In this document: one piece after another, positions 1 through 7,790 of the stretch
Layout: every line of letters begins with the position of its first letter
Position numbering within the stretch: the stretch's first letter is position 1
DNA from: Streptomyces tuirus
GTDB taxonomy: Bacteria > Actinomycetota > Actinomycetes > Streptomycetales > Streptomycetaceae
Assembly: GCA_018195615.1 (NCBI GenBank)
Contig: JAGTPG010000002.1
Coordinates: 2,608,501 to 2,672,500, forward strand
Length of the DNA stretch: 64,000 nucleotides
Reading direction: 5' to 3'
Notes under the pieces: model-generated
What the model was told of the DNA's origin: nothing
Database searches by the model: none
Seen by the model: the letters and a program-made list of their open reading frames with translations, nothing else
Made by a program: the position numbers and the translations under genes

Positions 1-856
1 GTGCGCGAGGTGCTGGAGGGCGGCCGACCCGTGTCGGTGCTGGCCCGGCGGCTGGGCGTGCCGGTGCGGATCGTCGACATGGCCCTGGACTGTGATCCCG
101 AGTCCCTGCCCGAGGACGTCGTACGGCACCGGGTGCGGCGCGGCAGCGGGCGGATCGACGTGGAGGACGCGCTGACCCTTCAGGAGGCCGAGGCGGCGTT
201 CCGGGCGGGGGTCGCGGTGGCCGACGAGGAGGCCGACTCCGGTACGGATCTGGTGGTGCTCGGCGATGTGAGCGTCGGCGGGACCACGGTGGCGGGCGTG
301 CTGGTCGCGGCGTTGTGCGGGGTCGACGCGTCGGTCGTCACCGGGCGGGCGGGCTGGCCATCGACGACCTGGCGTGGATGCGCAAGTGCGCGGCGATCCG
401 TGACGCGCTGCGCCGGGCCCGGCCGGTGCTCGGGGACCAGTTGCAGCTGCTGGCGACGGTGGGCGGCGCCGACCTCGCCGCGATGACGGGTTTCCTGCTG
501 CAGAGCGCGGTGCGCAAGCTGCCGGTGGTGCTCGACGGGGTGGTGACGGCCGCGTGCGCGCTGGTCGCGCAGCGGGTCGCGTTCCGGGCACCGGACTGGT
601 GGCTGGCCGCGCACGACAGCGGGGAGCCCGGGCAGGCCAAGGCGCTGGACCGGATGGCCCTGGAGCCGCTGCTCACCCACGGGGTGACCGTCGGGAGGGT
701 GCCGGGGGCCTGCTGGCGCTGCCGCTCGTACAGGCGGCGGCCGCGCTGGCGGCGGAGCTGCCGGAGAAGCCGAAGGAGTCGGAGGAGCCGGAGGAGCCGG
801 AGGAGCCGCAGGCCTCGGAGGCCTCGGAGGCCTCGGAGGCTCCCGCCGAGCAGTAG
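1..856 (+). CDS. cobT: Nicotinate-nucleotide--dimethylbenzimidazole phosphoribosyltransferase, 3' part, two frame changes
   Basis: This is the C-terminal part of CobT, which makes alpha-ribazole phosphate for the lower ligand of cobalamin. The gene starts before the window. The visible protein carries the GDVSVGGTTVAG stretch and the TGFLLQ / LDGVVTAACAL region typical of the family. The reading moves from frame 1 to frame 3 near 350 and from frame 3 to frame 2 near 697, both in G-rich runs, so the sequence as given is broken although the homology runs straight through. The C-terminus is a low-complexity acidic tail of Glu-Glu-Pro and Ser-Glu-Ala repeats ending at a TAG at 854-856. cobS follows about 1.5 kb downstream, which fits a cobalamin cluster. 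Confidence 0.85.
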
Positions 857-924
857 CACCCAGGAGATCCAGGTCACGCACGCCTGGCTCAACGTCGCGG
901 CCGTCCCGGTCGGTCTTGCCAGGT

Positions 925-1653
925 GTGTCGGTTGACTGGGCCCGCGCCGAATGGGGACCGCTGTACGCCGCGGTGCGCGGGCCGCTGCGGGAGCGGCGGT
1001 GGCGGGCCGTGCCCATGGCGACGGCCGCCGTGTGCCTCACGGCCGTACTGCACTTCGTGCACGGCCAGTCGTGGGGCTACCGGTTCGTGCAGGACGTCGG
1101 CGCCGTCCGGGCCGAGGACCCGCTGTGGCTGGCGCTGCTGCGGACGCCGCTGTCGCTGTTCGTGCCCGCGCTGGACCTGCCGGTGTGGGGTGCGCTGGTG
1201 CAGATCCTGCTGGTGTTCGGCATCGCGGAGCTCTGCCTGGGCCGGCGGCGGGCGCCGGCCGTCGCGTACGTGGCGACGCTCGCCGGCACCCTGTACGCGC
1301 GGCTGGGCATCCGGCTGGGCCCGGATTTCCCGCTGGGCCTGCCCGCCTCGGACGCGCACGTCGTGGACACCGGGCCGTCGGCGGCGGTGGTGGGGCTGGC
1401 CGTCTACGTGGGATGGCGCCACCGCGCGTACGTCACGGCCGGGGTGGTGATCGTGGCGATGGTCGTCGAGGTCGCCGTGCGCGAGAACCTCGCGGGCAAG
1501 GAGCACCTCGCGGCGATCGCGGCGGTGCTGGTGCTGTGCGCGGTCGGCGCACGGCGTCAGCGGCGTTCGAGAGACCGGGCCACCTCGGGATCGGGCGCAC
1601 CGCCGATCCAGTCCTGGAACCGGCGCTGGGGACCCACCCAGCGGCGGTCGTGA
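925..1653 (+). CDS. Rhomboid-like integral membrane protein
   Basis: About 242 residues with roughly six hydrophobic segments. A GPSAAVVG motif in one late membrane segment and a conserved-looking His (KEHLAAIAAV) in the last one resemble the Ser-His pair of rhomboid-type intramembrane proteases, but the classical GxSG is GPSA here, so activity is uncertain. A GTG at 925 is the likely start; a TTG at 916 in the same frame is an alternative. The last ~30 codons (hydrophilic, Arg-rich) overlap the convergent membrane gene by 97 bp, so the true C-terminus may lie near 1560 if a frame error is present. Confidence 0.6.
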   Translation: MSVDWARAEWGPLYAAVRGPLRERRWRAVPMATAAVCLTAVLHFVHGQSWGYRFVQDVGAVRAEDPLWLALLRTPLSLFVPALDLPVWGALVQILLVFGIAELCLGRRRAPAVAYVATLAGTLYARLGIRLGPDFPLGLPASDAHVVDTGPSAAVVGLAVYVGWRHRAYVTAGVVIVAMVVEVAVRENLAGKEHLAAIAAVLVLCAVGARRQRRSRDRATSGSGAPPIQSWNRRWGPTQRRS

Positions 1654-2318
1654 TGGTAGGCGCGCAGGCTGGACTTGGCGCGGGCGCGAGGGCGGTTCCG
1701 GTAGAACCGCCTGGCCCACGGGGAGGCGGGGCGGGCCAGCCGTACGGCGGCGATCACGGCGACGACGGGGATGATCACCCCCAGGACCGCGAGGCGGACC
1801 TTGCCCTTGAACAGGGCGATGAGCGCGAACCCGAAGTTCACGACGACGTTCACGAGGACGACGGCGCGGTTCTGCTGCTGGTCCTCGGAGAGGTCGTTGA
1901 CGCCCAGCGGCGAGAAGCCGATCAGGAGAAGGCCGACGAGGGAGGCGGTGAGGACGACCATCTCCACGCTCTTGCGGCCGTCCGGGGACCAGTAGACGTC
2001 GGCGAGGTGCAGGACCAGGGCGAACTCGTCGAGGACGAGGCCCGCGCCGATGCCGAAGAGCACCGCGGCCAGGCACGATCCGAAGCCGTGCTGACCGCCG
2101 GCGACGGCGCCGAAGCCGCCGACGATCGTCAGGATGACCCCGGGGACCACGTGGTGGACGTGGACGCCGCCGCTGCTGACGTTGCCGAAGGGGCCCTTGC
2201 CCGCCCGGATGAGGCGGGTGATGCCGCGGGTGATCAGGAAGGTCAGTACGAAGGAGATGAGAGCGAGGAGCAACGGCAGCTTGCCGGGTTCCATGACGTT
2301 CCGCTCGAACCATCCCAT
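1557..2318 (-). CDS. Integral membrane protein, function unknown
   Basis: 253 residues. An N-terminal membrane segment is followed by a His-Val-His-His motif (around residue 52), several further hydrophobic segments and a basic C-terminus rich in Arg. The ATG at 2318 gives the MGWFERNV start. I do not recognise an enzyme family; clustered His and acidic residues inside or next to membrane segments could bind a metal. It is convergent with the rhomboid-like gene and divergent from cobS, so it is probably its own transcription unit inside the cobalamin region. Confidence 0.7.
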   Translation of the reverse strand: MGWFERNVMEPGKLPLLLALISFVLTFLITRGITRLIRAGKGPFGNVSSGGVHVHHVVPGVILTIVGGFGAVAGGQHGFGSCLAAVLFGIGAGLVLDEFALVLHLADVYWSPDGRKSVEMVVLTASLVGLLLIGFSPLGVNDLSEDQQQNRAVVLVNVVVNFGFALIALFKGKVRLAVLGVIIPVVAVIAAVRLARPASPWARRFYRNRPRARAKSSLRAYHHDRRWVGPQRRFQDWIGGAPDPEVARSLERR

Positions 2319-2378
2319 ATGCGAACTTTATCCTCGGCCGCCGTGCCGTCTCTTCTGACCGGCCGGTAGCCTGCGCCG

Positions 2379-3158
2379 GTGCCCAGAACCCCGCCGCTCG
2401 ACGGCCTCCGCTTCGCCTTCGGCACCCTCACGGTGTTCCCGGTCCGGGTGACCCGGTGGGACCGGGAGGCCGCGCGCGGGGCATGCTGTGCGCTCCCCTG
2501 GCCGGGCTGGCGGTGGGTGCCGCGGCCGCCGCCCTCGGGCTGGTGCTGCTGTTCCTCGGTGCGGGCGGTCCGCTCGCCGCCGTGGCCACCGTCGCCGTCC
2601 CCGCCGTTCTCACCCGGGGGCTGCACCTGGACGGGCTCGCGGACACCGCCGACGGGCTGGGCAGCGGGAAGCCCGCCGAGGACGCGCTGCGGATCATGAA
2701 GCAGTCGGACATCGGGCCGTTCGGGTCATCACCCTCGTCCTCGCCCTGCTCGCCCAGACCGCCGCGCTCACCCAGGCCTACGAGGCCTCCTGGGCCCGGG
2801 GCGCGTTCGCCGCCGTCGTCTCCGCGACCGTGGCCCGGCTGTCCCTGACCCTGGCGGCCCGGGCCGGGGTGCCGGCGGCGCGGCCGGAGGGCTGGGGGCG
2901 GCGGTGGCGGGTGTGGTGCCGGCGCGAGGGGCGCTGGTGGCCGCCGGCGCCGTGGCAGGGGCGGCGGCAGCGGCCGGTGCCGCCTTCGGGGCGTACGACG
3001 TGGTGCGGACGGTGCTCGCGATCGCCCTCGCCCTGGCCGCGGCCGAGGCGCTCCTGCGTCACTGCACGCGCCGTTTCGGCGGGGTCACCGGGGACGTGTT
3101 CGGCGGCCTGGCGGAGACGGCGGCGACGACGGCGCTGGTCGTTCTGTCACTGGGCTGA
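2379..3158 (+). CDS. cobS: Adenosylcobinamide-GDP ribazoletransferase (cobalamin synthase), three frame changes
   Basis: CobS joins alpha-ribazole to adenosylcobinamide-GDP in the membrane, the last assembly step of cobalamin. The N-terminus (GTG at 2379; DGLRFAFGTLTVFPV) and the central HLDGLADTADGLGSGKP segment, including the acidic metal-binding motif, are diagnostic. The rest is a run of hydrophobic helices ending GGVTGDVFGGLAETAATTALV. The homologous reading changes frame near 2480, 2726 and 2903, giving about 260 residues in total, the normal family length. It works with the cobT product upstream. Confidence 0.85.
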
Positions 3159-3193
3159 AACGATCTCCCCGACCCCGTGAGGCGGGCTCAGGC

Positions 3194-3975
3194 TCAGCAC
3201 GCCTGCCGCCACGCCCCCAGTTCGTACTTCTTGAGCAGCGAACTCAGTTTCAGGCGGCGGGACTCGGCGCAGAAACGGCGGGTGGGCACCTCGTACTCGA
3301 CGTGGAAGACGGCCTTGCCCGCCTCGACGAACGGTTTCAGGGCCGCGCACTCCCCGTACTGGGCGCACTGTTCGTTGACCGCGAAGTCGAAGTCCCCGAC
3401 CAGTTCCGGGATCTGGTCGAGGTCGTTCTTGAGTCCGACGGCCAGGCCCCGGTCGTGGGCCAGGCGGGCGATGAGGCGGTTGTAGCGGAGCTGGTCGGCG
3501 GCGGTCAGCGGGAAGCCGGTGTCGTTGCGGTAGCCGTCCATGTTGTCGGGCTCGACCGCGTCGAAGCCCTTGTCGCGGCACATGTCGATGCGGGCCGCCA
3601 TCAGCGGCTCCAGGACGTCCATACGGCGGATGTCGAGCCAGCGTTCGCCCTGCCAGCCGTTGCCCCGGCCGAGGACCCGCTTCGGGAACTTCCCGGCGTC
3701 CGGCCGGAACTCCTCCCAGGCGCCGGTGGAGAGGTAGCAGATGACCTTCCGGTCCTCCCGGTGCAGGCGGGCGACGGTGGCCTCGGAGTGGTCGAAGCCG
3801 TCGATGTCGTAGACCGGCACGTCGACCGAGGTGTCCAGCCGCCCGCTGAGCTGCCACTGCCAGGCGGTGCCGGGCGGGGCTGCCAGCGGGGGCCGGGTCT
3901 GTCGTCGGGGCCCTGGGTGCAGCCCGCGAGCAGTACGAGGAACAGCAGGGCGACGAACAGGGGCGGGCGTCTCAA
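3194..3975 (-). CDS. GH114 endo-alpha-1,4-polygalactosaminidase-like lipoprotein, one frame change
   Basis: Predicted to hydrolyse alpha-1,4-linked galactosamine polymers outside the membrane. A TTG start at 3975 follows a GGAG motif by 7 nt and opens a signal peptide with a lipobox (LVLLAGC), so the product should be a lipid-anchored protein of about 260 residues. The catalytic barrel shows the family's VPVYDIDGFDH, VICYLSTGAWE and AVEPDNMDGY segments, the last with the acidic residues expected in the active site. A frame change lies near 3870, between the lipoprotein leader and the catalytic domain. It is the last gene of the minus-strand exopolysaccharide operon and is the counterpart of fungal Ega3. 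Confidence 0.8.
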
Positions 3976-4646
3976 GGGGGTTCTCCGCGTTCTCGGCGTT
4001 CTCCGCGTTGGTCAGGGTGTACGGCAGTGTGCCCCAAGGATGATCTCCGGTTCCGGGCACCGCGCAGTGCACCGCCGCACCCCGTTCCCGCGCCAGGCCC
4101 TCCGGGTCGGCGTCGGGCGGGACGCCGTACACCAGGTGGCACAGCCGGACGTCACCGCCGCCGGGCCACGGCTCGGGGCGCAGCGCGCGGTACGACGCCC
4201 AGGTGCCCTCGAAGGTGACGAGGACGTCGGCGATGCGGGCGTAGCAGGGGTGCGGTGCCGTGCCGTGGTTGAGCACGAGGGTGCCGCAGCCGACCCCCAC
4301 GCCGCCACCGCCAGTCGCTGGTAGTGCTCGAACCGCTCCGGCCCGGACGGCACCTGGTCGAGGAAGGCGCCGTCGGTGCCGTACCAGTCGCGGTGCCGGG
4401 TGAGGTCGCCGACGACCTCGGCGGCGGGGCGGCGGCCGTAGTCCGTGTCGGTGTACCCGAGGATCCGGACGCCCGCCGTCCGCAGCCGGCGGCGACCTCG
4501 GCGAAGGCCTCGTCGGGGCGGTCGCCCGGGCCGCTGGCCGGGTTGATGACCACCCCGTACAGGCGGGGCGCGGCGGCGACGATCGCGTCCCACTCGGCGG
4601 GGCGGACGGACGGGTGCTCGTAGTACGGGACCAGGAGAGTGCTCAT
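3976..4646 (-). CDS. Spherulin-4 family (Sph3-like, GH135-type) protein, frame changes
   Basis: The product begins MSTLLVPYYEHPS and contains the GVVINPASGPGD, ILGYTDTDYG and WYGTDGAFLDQVPS segments of the spherulin-4 family; fungal Sph3 of this family cuts galactosaminogalactan. About 220 residues. The reading moves frame near 4497 and 4302, and once more in an Ala-Glu-Asn repeat near 3990 if the stop is the TGA that overlaps the next gene's TTG. The ATG at 4646 overlaps the upstream gene's TGA (ATGA). No signal peptide is visible, which is odd for a polysaccharide hydrolase and suggests either an intracellular role or non-classical export. The left boundary is approximate. Confidence 0.75.
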
Positions 4647-6155
4647 CGGTGAGCGGTTGCCCTCCCCAGCAGGGCGCACACCAGGGCCGCCTGGGCGACG
4701 GCGGCCGTGCCGTACACCACCGCACCGGCCGGATGCGGGTCGCCGGTGTGGGTGACGAGGAGCAGGGTCTGGGCGAGGGCGGCGGCGCAGCACACCGCCG
4801 TCGCGCCGGTCACCGCGCCGAACGACTGGAGCAGCAGGCCGGTCCACAGGACCACGCCCAGCAGGAGCAGACCGGCCAGCCGGATCCCGCCCGGGACCGG
4901 GGAGTGCGGCCACAGGGCGGAGGCGGCGAGGCTCAGCGTGAGCAGCGCGGCGAGGTAGGCGGCCAGGCACTGGACGGCCGTCAGGACGGTGGTCCGCCAG
5001 AAGTCCCGCGCGGTGCTGCTGGAGCGCAGGCCGGCGAGGCTGTCGCTGCGGAAGCGGTACAGCAGCCACTCGGCGGGGCCCATGCTGAGGGTGAGTGCCA
5101 CGGCGGCGGCGCGGCGATCGCGCTGTGCTGCTCACCGGCGAGGACGTCGCCGAGCGCCGCGTACAGCACGAGGACGCCGGTGGCCAGCCCGAACAGGGCG
5201 TACGGCAGGGAGCCCGTGAGCCGGGGCCCGGCGGGACGGCGGGGCGCGGGGCCGGTGCCGAACGCGCCGAAGGGCAGCAGGGCGACGAGGCCGGCGCTCC
5301 AGCCGCCCTCGCCCTCTTCCTCGAGGGCGGGCGCCACTTCGCGCACGGCGAGGGCCGCCACCGCCACCAGGGACCCCAGCAGCAGGGCGAGGCTCGCGGC
5401 CTCGGGAGGGGGTGGACCAGGGACAGGACGGCTCCCACGGCCATCGGGCCAGCGCCGCCAACAGGAGCCGTTCGCGGCCCATCACCAGCAGGACGGTCGC
5501 CGCCGCCAGGTAGCAGGACTGTCCGGCGGCGAAGGCGATCACGGCCGGGCGGCGCCGCCCGCGCAGGCCAGGGCGACCAGGGAGCCCAGCAGCGCGCCCG
5601 CCGGGGCGCCGAGCAGCAGGGCCCGCCGGGCCGCCGTCCGGTCGCCCAGCCCCAGCCACGCGTACGCCCGGTGGGCCAGCCCTTGGTTCCAGGTCCAGCC
5701 GCTCAGGGCGCCGCGAGGAGCGGGACCGTGCCCGCCGGAGGCCGAAGTCGCCCGGGCCGGTGAACAGGGGTGCGCCGAGGACGTAGGCGAGACCGGGCAG
5801 GGCGAAGACGACACCGCGCAGCAGACAGCCGAGCAGGCCGATCCGCCAGGGGTCGGGAGCCGGTCCTTCGGGCTCGGGTAACGGCGCTCGACTCGTTCGT
5901 AGAGGGTCTCGGCGAGCGCGAAGGAGTTCTTCACGCCGTACCGCTCGCGTATCTGGTCGTCGGAGAGGCCGTCGGACTCCAGCAGCGCGGCGATCTCGTC
6001 AGGGTGGACGGCCGCGGCTATGAAGTCGTCGAGGCGCTCGGCGAGTTCGTCGACGGGGTCGGGCTGGGCCCAGCTGGGGGTGCGCTGCCGTTGCCGGGGA
6101 TGCCGGGCAGGCTGTCCGGGCGGGAGCCCGGGGGCAGCCAGACACTTCCGCTCAC
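4643..6155 (-). CDS. Polytopic membrane protein of the exopolysaccharide operon (candidate exporter), many frame changes
   Basis: A GTG at 6155 overlaps the glycosyltransferase stop (GTGA), and the TGA at 4645-4643 overlaps the next ATG. The N-terminal ~110 residues are soluble and include VDELAERLDDFIAAAVHP and a GLSDDQIRERYGVKNSF segment, followed by about ten hydrophobic stretches to the C-terminus. The total is about 500 residues. The reading moves frame about six times (near 6080, 5875, 5740, 5545, 5440-5400 and 5110), so the protein was reconstructed piecewise. In Pel systems the GT4 enzyme PelF works with the membrane protein PelG, and this product sits in the equivalent position. I see no motif that proves homology to PelG, so exporter is an inference from context. 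Confidence 0.65.
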
Positions 6156-7674
6156 CAGCCGCCCCCGTCCGTCGCGACGGCCGCGTACCAGGGGTCGCGC
6201 AGTTCCAGGGTCCAGTCGGCGACGGTCTCCAGCGTCGGCTCGTACACCTCGTCCTCGCCGCGAGTTCCTTGTAGATGGTGCGGAAGGCGTCCACCGAGCG
6301 GCGCAGTGTGAACCGGTCGATGACTCGCTGCCGCGACAACTGCCCCAGTTCGATGCGCCGTTGGTCGTCCTTGAGCAGGGTCAGCGCGGCGGCGGCCATC
6401 TTCTCCGGCTCGCGCGGCGGGACCACCAGGCCCGTGTCACCGACGGCCTCGCGCACACCGCCGACGTCCGTCGACACGGTCGTACGGCCGCAGGACATCG
6501 CCTCGATGATGGAGAACGGGAAGCCCTCGGAGATCGACGACAGCATGACGACATGCCCGGCCGCGTAGGCCCGCCAGACCTCGCTGATACGGCCCTCGAA
6601 GGTCAGGCCGTCGGTGACGCCCAGTTCGGCGGCGAGTTTCTCCAGCCGGGTGCGGTAGGCCTCGCCGCCGGGCGGGACCGGGCCGAAGAGCCGCAGCCGG
6701 GTCGCCGGAATCTCGGCGCGCACCATCGCGTAGGCCCGGATCAGCGTCTCCAGGTCCTTGATCGGGTCGATCCGGCCGCACCAGGACAGGGTCGGCACCT
6801 CGGGTTCGGGGCCGGCGTGCGGGAAGGCGGCCGGGTCGACGCCGTTGTAGACCGTGCGGATCTTGTCGGCGTCGGCGCCGCCGCGTTCCTCCCAGCGGCG
6901 GTTGTACTGGTTGCACGGCGTGATCAGGTCGGCGGCGCGGTAGCCGTACGAGTTCAGCTCCCGGTAGAAGCCGAGCATGAAGGCCTTCACGGGCCAGCGC
7001 TGGGCGTCGCGGCGGTAGCCGAGGTAGCGCTCGCGCAGATAGATGCCGTGCTCGGTGAGCAGGAACGGCACCCCGTCCAGGTGGCGGGCGGCGAGGGCGG
7101 GCAGGGTGGCGAGGCCGCTGCTGACGGCGTGTGCGACGGAGTCCTCGGGTATGCGGACGCCGAGCGGGCGCAGGGCGTGTTCCAGCAGGTCGGTCGCGGT
7201 CAGCGCGTCGTGGACGGTGGGGCGGGCGGCGGCGGTCGGCAGCTGCGGCAGTGCCCAGATCCACATCAGGGACCGCAGCGCCGACTCGGTGCGCAGGGCC
7301 GCCGACAGGCGTCCGTCCCGGGCGAGTTCCGCGAGCTCGTTCAGGGACTCGCCGAAGTCGGCGTGCGAGCCGGGGTCGAGGAAGGACAGCAGGAAACGCT
7401 CGTAGGTCTCGGTGAAGCGGCGTCGGGCCCTGCCGTACGGGGGGCGTCTGCGGCCGGGGCGCGGGCCCCAGGTGGGGACTGAGGTGTGCGCGTAGACGTT
7501 GGGCGGCAGCTCCCAGGTGACGGGTTCTCTGCCGCTGCCGGTGAGCGAGACGACGTGGAAGTCGACCTCGGGCATGCCCTTGACGAGCTGGTCGCACCAG
7601 GTGCTGACGCCGCCGTGGACGTGCGGGTAGGTGCCTTCCGTGAGCATGGTGACATGGCGGCCTGTGCGCCTCAT
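6152..7674 (-). CDS. PelF-like GT4 glycosyltransferase, one frame change
   Basis: Cytosolic glycosyltransferase of about 507 residues, the length of PelF. The N-terminus has the PelF hallmark TEGTYPHVHGGVSTWCDQ; the second Rossmann domain has YNGVDPAAFP, WCGRIDPIKDLETLI, SSISEGFPFSIIEAMSCG and TDVGGVREAVGD, covering the nucleotide-sugar site and the E-x7-E region of GT4 enzymes. It probably polymerises UDP-GalNAc or UDP-GlcNAc into the exopolysaccharide; fungal Gtb3 carries a comparable domain. The start ATG at 7674 follows AGGGGA by 8 nt. Near 6258 the frame changes; beyond it the protein ends DEVYEPTLETVADW...GGGW and its TGA overlaps the next GTG. Confidence 0.85.
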
Positions 7675-7728
7675 GCGGTGATTCCCCTGTAGTGCGTTGT
7701 GTGCGGGGAACTGCTGCCCGGATCCCGA

Positions 7729-7783
7729 GTGCGGGTTCGTCGTGGCTGGTCGCGCAGTTCCCCGCGCCCCTGAGAAGAAGGGC
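7729..7783 (+). repeat. Dispersed intergenic repeat, copy A (short form)
   Basis: The stretch begins GTGCGGG and ends with TCGCGCAGTTCCCCGCGCCC then CTGAGAAGAAGGGC. It lies between the deacetylase and glycosyltransferase genes. Related copies occur at 11734, 15310 and 26457, always next to gene ends. The same sequence family is familiar from intergenic regions of Streptomyces genomes. Confidence 0.7.
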
Positions 7784-7790
7784 GTTGCCT

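Noticed and set aside
1..856. cobT as a true pseudogene
   Set aside because: The same type of frame change occurs in many housekeeping genes of the window, so sequence error is the simpler explanation.
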